64,000 bases of DNA from Paludibacteraceae bacterium. Lineage in GTDB: Bacteria > Bacteroidota > Bacteroidia > Bacteroidales > Paludibacteraceae. The stretch covers positions 92,838 through 156,837 of the forward strand of contig JAGCLD010000034.1 of assembly GCA_017647145.1 (NCBI GenBank), in the 5' to 3' direction. How positions within the stretch are numbered: the stretch's first letter is position 1; each line of letters begins with the position of its first letter. The notes under the pieces are model-generated. The model saw nothing but the letters and a program-made list of their open reading frames with translations, did no database searches and was not told where the DNA came from. Shown piece after piece: positions 17,625 through 26,129 of the stretch. A program made the position numbers and the translations under genes.

Positions 17625-18968
17625 ATGAATGTAGAACAAATTATGCAGTCATTGGCTGCAAAGCATCCAGGCGAAAACGAGTACTTACAAGCAGTACAAG
17701 AAGTGTTGGAATCAATTGAAGAAGTGTACAACCAACACCCTGAATTTGAAAAAGCTAAGATTGTTGAACGTATGGTTGAACCAGACCGTATTTTCACTTT
17801 CCGTGTTACTTGGGTAGATGATAATGGTGAAGTACAATCTAACCTTGGTTATCGTGTACAATTCAACGGCGCAATCGGACCTTACAAAGGCGGTCTTCGT
17901 TTCCACCCAGCTGTTAACTTGTCAATGTTGAAATTCTTAGGTTTTGAACAAACATTCAAAAACGCTTTGACTACTTTGCCTATGGGCGGTGGTAAAGGTG
18001 GTGCTGACTTCAACCCAGTTGGAAAATCAGACGCTGAAATCATGCGTTTCTGCCAAGCATTCATGCTTGAATTGTGGCAACACCTTGGTCCTGACACTGA
18101 CGTTCCTGCAGGTGACGTAGGTGTAGGTGGACGTGAAATCGGTTACATGTACGGTATGTACAAAAAATTGGCTCGTGAATACAACACTGGAGTATTGACC
18201 GGTAAAGGTATGACTTGGGGTGGATCTATCCTTCGTCCAGAAGCTACTGGTTTTGGTGCATTGTATTTCACAGAACACCTTCTCGCAACTGCTGGAACTG
18301 ACATTAAAGGCAAAACTGTTGCATTGTCTGGTTTCGGTAACGTAGCATGGGGTGCAGCAACTAAAGCTACTGAACTCGGTGCTAAAGTTGTGGCTATCTC
18401 TGGTCCTGACGGAGTTTGCGAAATCCCTGATGGTATCACTAAAGAAATGATTGACTATATGCTCGAAATGCGTGCTTCTAACCGCAATAAAGTAGAAGAT
18501 ATGGCTACTAAATTCCCAGCAGCTGCTAAATTTACTGCAGGTAAGAAAGCATGGAGCGTAAAATGTGATATCGCATTGCCTTGCGCATTCCAAAACGAAT
18601 TGAATGGTGACGACGCTAAAGAATTGATCGCTAACGGTACTAAATACTGCTGCGAAGTTTCTAACATGGGTTGTACTCCAGAAGCTATCCACACTTTCCA
18701 AACTAACGGCGTAATCTTCGCTCCTGGTAAAGCTGTGAACGCTGGTGGTGTTGCTACTTCAGGTCTTGAAATGACTCAAAATGCTGCTCACCTTTCTTGG
18801 GCTCCTGCTGAAGTTGATGCTAAATTGCACTTCATCATGGAAAGCATCCACGAAGCATGTGTTAAATTTGGTAAGAAAGAAGATGGCACTATTGACTATG
18901 TTAAGGGTGCTAACATCGCAGGCTTCATGAAAGTGGCTCAAGCTATGCTCGAACAAGGTATTATCTAA
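17625..18968 (+). CDS. gdhA: NADP-specific glutamate dehydrogenase
   Basis: A 447-residue hexameric-type glutamate dehydrogenase that makes glutamate from 2-oxoglutarate, ammonium and NADPH. Motifs are FNGAIGPYKGGLRFHP (substrate), the catalytic lysine in LPMGGGKGGADFNP, PAGDVGVGGREIGYM, and the dinucleotide loop ALSGFGNVAWGAA. The serine after the fingerprint fits NADP use, though this is not decisive. It is a single gene flanked by its own promoter and a strong terminator. Codon use is unusually even and rich in GCT, GGT and AAC compared with its neighbours, as expected for a highly expressed protein. The long frame on the opposite strand is a shadow of that bias. Confidence 0.97.
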   Translation: MNVEQIMQSLAAKHPGENEYLQAVQEVLESIEEVYNQHPEFEKAKIVERMVEPDRIFTFRVTWVDDNGEVQSNLGYRVQFNGAIGPYKGGLRFHPAVNLSMLKFLGFEQTFKNALTTLPMGGGKGGADFNPVGKSDAEIMRFCQAFMLELWQHLGPDTDVPAGDVGVGGREIGYMYGMYKKLAREYNTGVLTGKGMTWGGSILRPEATGFGALYFTEHLLATAGTDIKGKTVALSGFGNVAWGAATKATELGAKVVAISGPDGVCEIPDGITKEMIDYMLEMRASNRNKVEDMATKFPAAAKFTAGKKAWSVKCDIALPCAFQNELNGDDAKELIANGTKYCCEVSNMGCTPEAIHTFQTNGVIFAPGKAVNAGGVATSGLEMTQNAAHLSWAPAEVDAKLHFIMESIHEACVKFGKKEDGTIDYVKGANIAGFMKVAQAMLEQGII

Positions 18969-18990
18969 TACACATAGCAACATAACACGA

Positions 18991-19020
18991 AAAGCGGGTA
19001 AGTATTTGCCCGCTTTTTTT
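18991..19020 (+). terminator. Terminator of gdhA
   Basis: AAAGCGGG at 18991-18998 pairs with CCCGCTTT at 19009-19016, with a run of T to 19020. Classical intrinsic terminator. Confidence 0.9.
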
Positions 19021-19105
19021 ATTGCCCCTATCTTGATACTATCTCAATAATTTACATTATCTTCGCATCGAAAAACTTTTTTACACCAAAGAATATCTAT
19101 AGACA

Positions 19106-19747
19106 ATGAAGAAGAACATTATGATAGCACTATTTGCAATGATAGTGGCTACAATTTCAGCACAGGTTACAACAACGTGGAGAATTGAAGCAGGGTATGT
19201 ACAACCCTATCAATTCGGAAACGGATATAGAACCACTTACTTTCATGGAGGAAAATTAGGAACGTTGGTAGATGTGAATTTTAAATACAACCTCTCCTTG
19301 CAAACCGGACTTTCCTATTCTTTGGCATACGGACTAAATCAGCAGAATTATCCCTATTTAGGCGAATATGTGCGCTATTCAACACAATTACACCAACTGG
19401 AACTCCCCGTAAGAGCCATGTATAAAATCCAACTCCCAAAGAAATTTGCACTCTTTGCATTCGCCGGACCAACATTTCAACTAGGTGTATATGCTCCGGA
19501 AAAAGCAGACGCACATCTTTCTGAGGTTACCGCCGCTACTACGGGTATTGAATCTGGTGTTACTAATCTTTATGCAGAGCGCGTTTTGCCATTCAACTTT
19601 ATGTTAGGAGTTGGCGGAGGTTTAGAGTGGAGTGACTATCGCCTGCAAGCTGGTTATGATTTTGGTCTGCACAATCTATATCGCAATGATTTAGGATGTA
19701 AAATGTATCAACGTAATTGGTTCGTGTCATTCTCATATGCATTTTAA
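19106..19747 (+). CDS. Small outer-membrane beta-barrel protein
   Basis: A 213-residue protein with a signal peptide (MKKNIMIALFAMIVATISAQ, cleaved after SAQ) and a barrel-like body: LSLQTGLSYSLAYGL, YSTQLHQLELPVRAMYKI, FALFAFAGPTFQLGVY and a final aromatic strand WFVSFSYAF. This is the pattern of the outer membrane beta-barrel (porin-like, OmpA/PorT-type) proteins widespread in Bacteroidota. A near-consensus TATCTTCG at 19068 may be its promoter. Its last 11 bases overlap the NUDIX gene, so the two are probably translated together. Specific function unknown. Confidence 0.75.
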   Translation: MKKNIMIALFAMIVATISAQVTTTWRIEAGYVQPYQFGNGYRTTYFHGGKLGTLVDVNFKYNLSLQTGLSYSLAYGLNQQNYPYLGEYVRYSTQLHQLELPVRAMYKIQLPKKFALFAFAGPTFQLGVYAPEKADAHLSEVTAATTGIESGVTNLYAERVLPFNFMLGVGGGLEWSDYRLQAGYDFGLHNLYRNDLGCKMYQRNWFVSFSYAF

Positions 19748-20258
19748 GCAAAAATTTCGTTACTGTCCGGCTTGTGCGGCCCTTTTCTCTGACCACAACT
19801 TCAAGGCCAAGACATGCCGACAATGTGGCTTTACATACTATCATAATCCCTCTGCGGCTGTAGCGGCTTTTGTGCTAAATCCTCAGAGAGAATTACTCGT
19901 ATGCCGTCGTGCAAAAGAACCAGCCAAAGGTACACTCGATTTACCCGGTGGATTCGTTGATTATGATGAAACAGCAGAACAAGCAGCTTGTAGGGAAGTA
20001 AAAGAAGAAACAGGACTGACCCTGCATGACTTGAACTACCTTTTTTCCATTCCTAATCATTACCTCTATTCTGATTTGGATGTTCCTACATTAGATCTGT
20101 TTTTTCTTGCACACCTCGAAGATGATACGCTTATACAAGCAGCGGATGATGTGTCGGAGTGTTTCTTTCTCCCTGTCTCAAGCCTTAATCCTCAGCAATT
20201 CGGTTTGGACTCTATTCGCGAAGCAGTGCGTAGATTTCAAGTAATTTCTCACGGATAA
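19737..20258 (+). CDS. NUDIX hydrolase with N-terminal zinc ribbon
   Basis: A 173-residue NUDIX pyrophosphohydrolase. The N-terminus has two CxxC knuckles (YCPAC and CRQCG), a zinc ribbon like that of NADH pyrophosphatase NudC. The NUDIX box is complete: GGFVDYDETAEQAACREVKEETGL matches G-x5-E-x7-R-E-U-x-E-E-x-G-U. It would cleave a nucleoside diphosphate linked to another group, perhaps NAD(H) or a capped RNA, in the cytoplasm. It starts inside the end of the barrel gene. It is not close to the xyl operon and lacks the DNA-binding tail of XylR-type NUDIX regulators, so I do not read it as the xylose regulator. Confidence 0.87.
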   Translation: MHFKQKFRYCPACAALFSDHNFKAKTCRQCGFTYYHNPSAAVAAFVLNPQRELLVCRRAKEPAKGTLDLPGGFVDYDETAEQAACREVKEETGLTLHDLNYLFSIPNHYLYSDLDVPTLDLFFLAHLEDDTLIQAADDVSECFFLPVSSLNPQQFGLDSIREAVRRFQVISHG

Positions 20259-20330
20259 TCCTCGATTAAATGGGGAAAAATCATTAGTGCTCTCCTATAA
20301 AAAACTAAAAAACACCTCCCCTTGATTGGG

Positions 20331-20418
20331 CATCATCGGGACCATTTCGGGACCACCTCGCGACCACTAGGTAGAAAACAGATAGGAACTAGATAGGAAC
20401 GATATACAATCAAGATAC
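20331..20418. repeat. Composite 11-bp modular repeat, eight modules
   Basis: Eight contiguous 11-base modules without any phase break: catcatcggga, ccatttcggga, ccacctcgcga, ccactaggtag, aaaacagatag, gaactagatag, gaacgatatac, aatcaagatac. The same modules in the same order occur at 52066-52142 and, inverted, at 37828-37915. The element lies between two convergent genes. Confidence 0.9.
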
Positions 20419-20457
20419 TTTAATATATCTTTTACCATACACCAATAATAATAAATT

Positions 20458-20488
20458 AACTCCGCTATCAATAGATGGTAGCGGAGTT
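20458..20488 (-). terminator. Terminator of the beta-CASP hydrolase gene
   Basis: AACTCCGCTA (20458-20467) pairs perfectly with TAGCGGAGTT (20479-20488). AT-rich on both sides, so it may serve both convergent genes. Confidence 0.7.
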
Positions 20489-20537
20489 TAATATTGTTTG
20501 ATTTATTGTTTGGGTTTACTTGCCCGTTTGTGTTGAT

Positions 20538-21944
20538 TTATAACTCAAATTCATCACCGGGAGCCGGTGTGCTAATGTTTCTCCAGCCGGCTTCGTGTAG
20601 TTGTATCTTGTAGTGGCTTTCGGCTTCGTAGTCGCCATGTACAAGGAATGTGCGTTTAATGTTTTCTTTAGGTTGACAACTGATGTATTGCATCATTTCT
20701 TGATAATCGCCATGTCCTGATAGTCCGTCAATTTTAACTATTTTGGCTTTAACTCGATGTGGAATGCCAAAGATGGATACCTCTTTTAATCCCTTGCGTT
20801 GTAGGCGTGCCCCGAGTGATGTAGGTGTACAATAGCCCACAATGAGAATAGTATTACGTGGATCGCTGATGTTGTTAGATACATGATGTTTCACTCGACC
20901 GGCTTCTAACATCCCTGAAGCAGAGATGATAATACAAGGTTTGTTATGACTATTCAACGCTTTAGATTCGGCTTGATCCTTGATATAGTGAAGAGAGTTA
21001 AAGCCAAAAGGGTCTTTGTCAGTGATCATTGTTTTCTTTACGTCTTCATTCATGCTGTCAGCATACAAACGGAAAATCTCTGTAGCGTTGACAGATAATG
21101 GACTATCTACAAAAACATCGATGGATTCGGGTAAATCGCCTTGGTTGTAGAGTTTGTTTAGGATATAAACAATCTCTTGTGTCCGACCAATGGAGAAGGA
21201 TGGTATGATGAGTTTCCCACGGCGTTGAATACATGTGTCGCGCACTACGTGTAGGAGCTCTTGCTCTGTAGCTTCTGTGGCCTCATGGGTGCGATTGCCA
21301 TATGTAGATTCTGTGATGAGGTAATCGCAGGGAAGGAATGGTTCTGGTGCTTTCAGAATGCGGTTATGTGGTCGTCCAATATCACCGGTGTATGTGATAC
21401 GCTTGATTTCATCGCCTTCTTTTACCTGTAGATTAATAGCGGCACTACCGAGCATGTGACCGGTGTTGGTGAACTTAACACTGATCTCATCGTTAATATA
21501 GAAACGTCTTCCATAAGGTACGCTAATAAACAACTCCATGCATTGTTCTGCGTGAACCACATTGTAAATGGGCTGTATGAATGGCAGTCCTTTACGTGCT
21601 GCCTTTTTGTTATACCACTTGGCATCTAATTCTTGAATATATGCACTATCAGCAAGCATGATAGAACATAGGTCGCGTGTGGCATGTGTGCAAATGACAG
21701 AACCTCTAAATCCTTTTTTGTAGAGGTAAGGTATGAGTCCGGAATGATCAATGTGTGCATGCGAGAGTAGGACATAGTCTAATTCTCGTGGGTCAAATCG
21801 TAGGTCACGGTTGAGTTGGTCGGTCTCTAATCCTTTACCTTGAAACATTCCGCAGTCTAGCAAAATGCGTTTACCTTTGTTGGTGGTGATGAGATGTTTA
21901 CTTCCAGTCACTTCTTGAGCGGCTCCAATAAATGTGATTTTCAT
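20538..21944 (-). CDS. MBL-fold beta-CASP ribonuclease-like hydrolase
   Basis: A 468-residue metallo-beta-lactamase fold protein of the beta-CASP RNA-processing branch. The N-terminus (MKITFIGAAQEVTGSKHL) supports the start at 21944 rather than the longer frame. Metal motifs are present: LLDCGMFQG, the HAHIDHSG signature, GHMLGSAA, YTGDIGRPHN, and the late RNA-specificity region with SASGMLEAGRVKHH and GLSGHGDYQEM and VHGD near the end. Homologues are RNA endonucleases or exonucleases. It lies downstream of the PUR-like gene but is separated from it by a terminator. Substrate here is unknown. Confidence 0.92.
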   Translation of the reverse strand: MKITFIGAAQEVTGSKHLITTNKGKRILLDCGMFQGKGLETDQLNRDLRFDPRELDYVLLSHAHIDHSGLIPYLYKKGFRGSVICTHATRDLCSIMLADSAYIQELDAKWYNKKAARKGLPFIQPIYNVVHAEQCMELFISVPYGRRFYINDEISVKFTNTGHMLGSAAINLQVKEGDEIKRITYTGDIGRPHNRILKAPEPFLPCDYLITESTYGNRTHEATEATEQELLHVVRDTCIQRRGKLIIPSFSIGRTQEIVYILNKLYNQGDLPESIDVFVDSPLSVNATEIFRLYADSMNEDVKKTMITDKDPFGFNSLHYIKDQAESKALNSHNKPCIIISASGMLEAGRVKHHVSNNISDPRNTILIVGYCTPTSLGARLQRKGLKEVSIFGIPHRVKAKIVKIDGLSGHGDYQEMMQYISCQPKENIKRTFLVHGDYEAESHYKIQLHEAGWRNISTPAPGDEFEL

Positions 21945-21995
21945 GCGTATACATGTTTTTATGGGTTTTACGGTGCTAAGATAGTGATAAAAATA

Positions 21996-22025
21996 AAAAC
22001 GACCACTGATTAGAGCGGTCGTTTT
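21996..22025 (-). terminator. Terminator after the PUR-like gene
   Basis: AAAACGACC (21996-22004) pairs perfectly with GGTCGTTTT (22017-22025); on the minus strand it is followed by TTTTTATTTTT. Confidence 0.8.
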
Positions 22026-22044
22026 ATATGAATTAACAATTTGA

Positions 22045-22431
22045 TTAGAAGAATTTATCAAAAAAACCTTTCTTTTGGGGCTTTTCTTCTACTTCTTCTT
22101 CGTTTTTCAATACAGGTTCTTGTGTTTCAGTTGCATTGGCGCGTTCGGCATATTCGGAACGTGGTATGATAGGTGTTCCTAACTCGCGTTTGATGAAGCT
22201 GATAACGTCTTCCAAACCTTCCGTGAATTCACCAAAGTCTTCCTTGTAGAGGAAGATTTTGTGTTTCTCGTAAGATACTTGTGCATCGTCACTTCCCATG
22301 ACCCGTTTCTTGCTCTCTGTAATCGATAAATACAAATCATCGTTACGACTTTTCTTCACATCTAAGTAATAAATCCTTTTGCCTGCTTTAATGGCTTTGG
22401 AATAGATGATGTCATTCTCTTTCTTTTCCAT
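22045..22431 (-). CDS. DUF3276 PUR-family nucleic-acid-binding protein
   Basis: A 128-residue protein of the DUF3276 (PUR-alpha-like) family of Bacteroidota and spirochaetes. The core runs from IIYSKAIKAGKRIYYLDVKK through DLYLSITESKK to KHKIFLYKEDFGEF and ends with an acidic linker and the short basic tail KKGFFDKFF. PUR domains bind single-stranded DNA or RNA. The start at 22431 begins the conserved MEKKEND segment; the longer frame from 22494 adds residues that lie close to the promoter box and is less likely. It is divergently transcribed from nusB. Confidence 0.85.
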   Translation of the reverse strand: MEKKENDIIYSKAIKAGKRIYYLDVKKSRNDDLYLSITESKKRVMGSDDAQVSYEKHKIFLYKEDFGEFTEGLEDVISFIKRELGTPIIPRSEYAERANATETQEPVLKNEEEVEEKPQKKGFFDKFF

Positions 22432-22506
22432 CTCTAATCTCTTTTCCTTTTCCAAAATTAATACAATAAATCTACTATTATCATGCGACTGCATGCGTTT
22501 CGGCTA

Positions 22507-22619
22507 CAAATGTAGCAATCTTTTGTGGAAAACCAATTTTTTCACCTTCTTTTTTTATCTAAAAGAATAAAATTTGTGCTGTGGTGTGTTGGTGTAGCCA
22601 AAAAATAACCGTAACTTTG
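22507..22619. promoter_or_regulatory. Divergent promoters for the PUR-like gene and nusB
   Basis: Leftward: TACATTTG (plus-strand CAAATGTA at 22507-22514) with TTG as CAA at 22534-22536, spacer 19. Rightward: TTG at 22589-22591 and TAACTTTG at 22612-22619, spacer 20. Both are good Bacteroidota promoters and set the starts chosen for the two genes. Confidence 0.8.
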
Positions 22620-22652
22620 CACCATAGAAACAAAGAGTTTATTTCACATCCT

Positions 22653-23591
22653 ATGATTAATCGAACAATGCTTCGTATTCGCATCGTGCAAATGATGTTT
22701 GCATATCTAAAATCAGATGCGGACAGTGCAAGGGCAGTAGAAAAACAATTACTGCAGAGTTTTCAAGATACCTATGATTTATATTTCCAACTTCTATTGT
22801 TGCCTGTGGAGATTACACGTTTTGCGCAGCAACGGATAGAAAATGCGAAGTCTAAATACCTTCCGACAGATGCAGAGAGGAATCCTAATATGCGTTTTGT
22901 GGAAAATACATTTGTGGCTCAACTTGAGAAAAATGTTGACCTTAATTTCCGCATGAAGGAGAATAAGCGTATTTCATGGAATGATAATGTAGAAGTGATA
23001 GCGGAGTTGTATGCTTTGATACAAGAATCAGATATCTATAAGGAATATATGGCTAAGCCGGTGGTTTCTTATGATGATGATAAACAAATGTGGCGTAAGT
23101 TGCTCACGGATGTTATAATTCCTAACGAGGCTTTTTGCGATGCATTGGAGTCAATGAGCATTTATTGGATAGGCGACTTGGATTCAGTGGCAAGTTTTGT
23201 AGTGAAGACCATCAGACGATTCCAAGCTGAAAATGAGTATGCACAAGAACTCTTGCCGATGTTTGCCGATGATGAGGATAGAGAGTTTGCTATGACAGTG
23301 TTGCGCGATGCCATCAAGCATTTGGATCAGTATAGAAAATTGATTGATGAACATGCTAATAATTGGGATGTAGAGCGCTTGGCATATATGGATATTGTGA
23401 TTATGCTGGTAGCTGTGGCAGAGATAATGTCTGTGCCAACTATTCCGGTGTCGGTGACCTTGAATGAGTATATGGAAATTGCCAAGGAATATAGTACAGA
23501 GAAGAGCGCTTCGTTTATTAACGGTGTGTTGGATAATATTGTGAAGAAATTAAAAAGCGAAAAGAAATTGATTAAAGTGGCATTGGTATAG
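22653..23591 (+). CDS. nusB: Transcription antitermination factor NusB
   Basis: A 312-residue long-form NusB as found in Bacteroidota: an N-terminal helical extension beginning MINRTMLRIRIVQMMFAYL, and the NusB fold in the C-terminal third with NWDVERLAYMDIVIMLVAVAEIM, IPVSVTLNEYMEIAKEYS and KSASFINGVLDNIV. It helps RNA polymerase read through rRNA operons with NusE. The frame from 22581 is rejected because the -7 box lies at 22612-22619. It starts a rightward run of seven genes that ends near 29079. Confidence 0.93.
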   Translation: MINRTMLRIRIVQMMFAYLKSDADSARAVEKQLLQSFQDTYDLYFQLLLLPVEITRFAQQRIENAKSKYLPTDAERNPNMRFVENTFVAQLEKNVDLNFRMKENKRISWNDNVEVIAELYALIQESDIYKEYMAKPVVSYDDDKQMWRKLLTDVIIPNEAFCDALESMSIYWIGDLDSVASFVVKTIRRFQAENEYAQELLPMFADDEDREFAMTVLRDAIKHLDQYRKLIDEHANNWDVERLAYMDIVIMLVAVAEIMSVPTIPVSVTLNEYMEIAKEYSTEKSASFINGVLDNIVKKLKSEKKLIKVALV

Positions 23592-23645
23592 TGTTTGCAT
23601 AAGCACATGAAGCAAGCCTTTCTAAATTAATAAAACGATAGAACA

Positions 23646-23969
23646 ATGAACTTATTAAATGTATTTTTACAAGCACAACCTCAACAGAATGGTTGGATGT
23701 CCATCTTAATGATGGTGCTTATCTTTGTGGTGTTTTACTTCTTTATGATTCGTCCACAAACTAAGAAACAAAAAGAAATTCAAAAACAACGTGCAGCTAT
23801 GAAAGCAGGTGATAAAGTGGTGACTGCCGGTGGTATTTATGGCAAAATCAAAGAAGTAAATGAAACTACTATTTTGATGGAAATAGCAGATAATGTGAGA
23901 ATCAAAGTAGATAAGAGTTCTGTATATGTGGCAGTAGAAGACGCTCAACAAGCTACTACCACTAAATAA
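23646..23969 (+). CDS. yajC: Preprotein translocase subunit YajC
   Basis: A 107-residue YajC. It has a single N-terminal membrane helix (SILMMVLIFVVFYFFMI), the conserved RPQTKKQKE turn, and the small cytoplasmic beta domain MKAGDKVVTAGGIYGKIKEV. It associates with SecDF-type complexes of the general secretory pathway. Position right after nusB is common in Bacteroidota. The gene for the YbbR-like protein follows 11 bases later. Confidence 0.93.
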   Translation: MNLLNVFLQAQPQQNGWMSILMMVLIFVVFYFFMIRPQTKKQKEIQKQRAAMKAGDKVVTAGGIYGKIKEVNETTILMEIADNVRIKVDKSSVYVAVEDAQQATTTK

Positions 23970-23980
23970 TTTGAAAAGAT

Positions 23981-24970
23981 ATGTCCGCATCTCATAGGAT
24001 ATGGGTTCGGAAGCAACTGAAAAAAGTTAAGGCGTTTTTCTTCACAAAGGACGTCTTGACTTTTTTAGTCTTCTTATTCATATCAACATCCTTTTGGTTT
24101 GTACACGCTTTGGATCGTCCGCGTGAAACAAAAGTAAATATTCCTTTTGTTGTTGAGGGGGTGCCTGCTGACGTGCAGTTGCTTAATAAATTGCCTGAAA
24201 CTCTAGAGGTGAAGGTAAGGGATAAGGGTAAGAATTTATTCCGTTACAGCAAAAAGAAAATTACGCCCATACGGTTGGAATTAACGGAAGAATTTAAGCA
24301 AGATGAAGGCATTGTGCGCTTGTCTAAAGAGTTGTTGCAGCAAAAGGTTTTAGCTACCCTGAATGCAACATCGGAGTTGTTGAAATTTTCTCCGGATACC
24401 ATGTTGTTGCTTTACACGCATCAACATCAGAAAGAGGTTCCTGTGGCAATGAGTGCAGTGTTGCAACCTCTGAGGCAATATCAATTACGAAGTGTGGATT
24501 TCTATCCTAAGACTGTGTTGGTTTATGGTACAAAAGAAAAGTTGAAAACTTTGGATTCAGTTTACACAGAGAAAACTATTGTAGTAAACCTCAAAGATAG
24601 TGTGGATGTAAGCGTACCTTTGTTGCAAATGGAGGATGTTACCATACCCATAAAAGATGTGATGGTGCATGTTGTGGCTGAGCGATTTACAGAGAAGAAG
24701 ATGATAGTTCCAATAGAACCTGTCAATTTTCCGGATCAATATGCTGTGAAAGTTTTTCCTGCTGAAGTGGAGCTTTCCTTTAATGTACCTTTGAGTGAGT
24801 TTGCTTTTGTTTCGCCACAAGATGTGAAAGTGCTCTTGGATTATCGCTCCGTTCAGCCTAATCTAGCTGCCCAAAAGCTTGTATTTGAATGTAATTTAGA
24901 TTATATCACCAATGTAAAAGTAAAACCCCAAGAAGTGGAGTTTTTGTTGGAAAATAAAGTGGAGGAATGA
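23981..24970 (+). CDS. YbbR/CdaR-like membrane-anchored protein
   Basis: A 329-residue protein with one N-terminal membrane helix (about 25-45, FLVFLFISTSFWFVHAL) and extracytoplasmic YbbR-like repeats, for example FVVEGVPADVQLLNKLPE followed by VKVRDKGKNLF, and a second set near YPKTVLVYGTKEKL. In Firmicutes YbbR proteins (CdaR) control a diadenylate cyclase; here no cyclase gene is adjacent, so that role is not implied. It overlaps the next gene by four bases (ATGA), indicating translational coupling. In several Bacteroidota the gene after this one is coaE; here it is an aminotransferase. Confidence 0.82.
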   Translation: MSASHRIWVRKQLKKVKAFFFTKDVLTFLVFLFISTSFWFVHALDRPRETKVNIPFVVEGVPADVQLLNKLPETLEVKVRDKGKNLFRYSKKKITPIRLELTEEFKQDEGIVRLSKELLQQKVLATLNATSELLKFSPDTMLLLYTHQHQKEVPVAMSAVLQPLRQYQLRSVDFYPKTVLVYGTKEKLKTLDSVYTEKTIVVNLKDSVDVSVPLLQMEDVTIPIKDVMVHVVAERFTEKKMIVPIEPVNFPDQYAVKVFPAEVELSFNVPLSEFAFVSPQDVKVLLDYRSVQPNLAAQKLVFECNLDYITNVKVKPQEVEFLLENKVEE

Positions 24971-26103
24971 TGATGAGAAAAATTCAAATGGTTGATTTAC
25001 GCACCCAGTATGAGGCCATCAGGCAAGAAGTGAACGCTGAAATGCAAGAAGTCTTGGATACAGCTACCTATGTAAAGGGTGGTAAGGTGGTGCAATTTCA
25101 GCAACATTTGCAGGATTATTTAGGTGTTAAACACGTAATTCCTGTTGCTAATGGTACGGATGCCTTGCAGATTGCTTTGATGTCTTTGGGACTTGTTCCC
25201 GGAGATGAGGTAATAACGCCTACTTTTACGTTTGCAGCAACAGTGGAAGTGGTTGCTCTTTTAGGACTTAAACCGGTGATGGTAGATGTTGATTATGATA
25301 CATTTACCCTCTCTATGGAGAGTTTAAGAAAGTCTATTACGCCTAAAACCAAAGCCATTATACCTGTGCATCTCTATGGACAAAATGCTTACATGGACGG
25401 GGTGTTACAGATAGCCAAAGAATATGGCTTATATGTAGTGGAGGATGCATGTCAATCCATCGGAACAAATTATTATTTTGCAGATGGAACTATAGGACGC
25501 TCTGGATGTATGGGTCACATTGGATGTACATCCTTTTTCCCATCGAAGAATCTAGGTTGTTATGGAGATGGAGGTGCATTATTTACTAATGACGATGAGT
25601 TGGCTGCCAAAATTACAGCTATAGCTAATCATGGAATGTCAGTGCGCTATCATCATGATGTGATTGGAGTTAATTCGCGTCTTGATAGTTTGCAGGCTGC
25701 TGTGTTAGATGTGAAATTAAAGTATCTCGATACCTATTTACAACGTCGTCAGCAGGCTGCTGCTTATTATGATGCTCAATTAGCAGGAAATCCAAATATT
25801 GTATTACCTGCTCGTGCTAATTATTCTGATCATACCTTTCATCAATACACAGTTAAATTGATAGGGGTGGACCGTAACAAGGTGCAACAGAAACTGGCAG
25901 AACAAGATGTTCCGGCAATGATTTATTACCCCATTCCGTTGCACATGCAGAAGGCTTATTACTCACCACGTTATAGCCAAGGGGATTTTCCTGTGGCAGA
26001 ATCATTGGCTCAAACTGTTTTGAGCCTGCCTATGCATACCGAATTGGATGAAGAACAACTGAACTATATTACTTCTAGATTGTTGGAAGTAGTACATTTA
26101 TAA
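24967..26103 (+). CDS. DegT/DnrJ/EryC1/StrS-family aminotransferase
   Basis: A 378-residue PLP-dependent sugar aminotransferase of the DegT family. Motifs: PVANGTDALQIALMSLGL, GDEVITPTFTFAAT, VEDACQSIGTNY (cofactor Asp region), and TSFFPSKNLGCYGDGGAL with the PLP lysine. Close relatives (WbpE, ArnB, FdtB type) transfer an amino group to a 3- or 4-keto nucleotide sugar for surface glycans. Its site in the nusB-rpoN operon gives no sugar-pathway context. Overlaps the YbbR-like gene by four bases; rpoN follows 26 bases on. Confidence 0.92.
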   Translation: MMMRKIQMVDLRTQYEAIRQEVNAEMQEVLDTATYVKGGKVVQFQQHLQDYLGVKHVIPVANGTDALQIALMSLGLVPGDEVITPTFTFAATVEVVALLGLKPVMVDVDYDTFTLSMESLRKSITPKTKAIIPVHLYGQNAYMDGVLQIAKEYGLYVVEDACQSIGTNYYFADGTIGRSGCMGHIGCTSFFPSKNLGCYGDGGALFTNDDELAAKITAIANHGMSVRYHHDVIGVNSRLDSLQAAVLDVKLKYLDTYLQRRQQAAAYYDAQLAGNPNIVLPARANYSDHTFHQYTVKLIGVDRNKVQQKLAEQDVPAMIYYPIPLHMQKAYYSPRYSQGDFPVAESLAQTVLSLPMHTELDEEQLNYITSRLLEVVHL

Positions 26104-26129
26104 AAGTCTCTAAATAAGTTAATCTCAGT

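Noticed and set aside
18027-18701. 224-residue open frame on the strand opposite gdhA
   Set aside because: It mirrors a perfectly conserved glutamate dehydrogenase with strong codon bias; the predicted peptide has no domain and no promoter.
19737-20258. NUDIX protein as the missing XylR regulator
   Set aside because: It has an intact NUDIX catalytic box and a zinc ribbon, lacks a winged-helix tail and lies 9 kb from xylB next to an unrelated gene.
20331-20418. CRISPR array
   Set aside because: The repeats are 11 bases, contiguous, and have no unique spacers; no cas genes are in the window.
22581-22652. Longer NusB start
   Set aside because: A consensus TAACTTTG box lies inside this extension, so it is upstream of the transcript.
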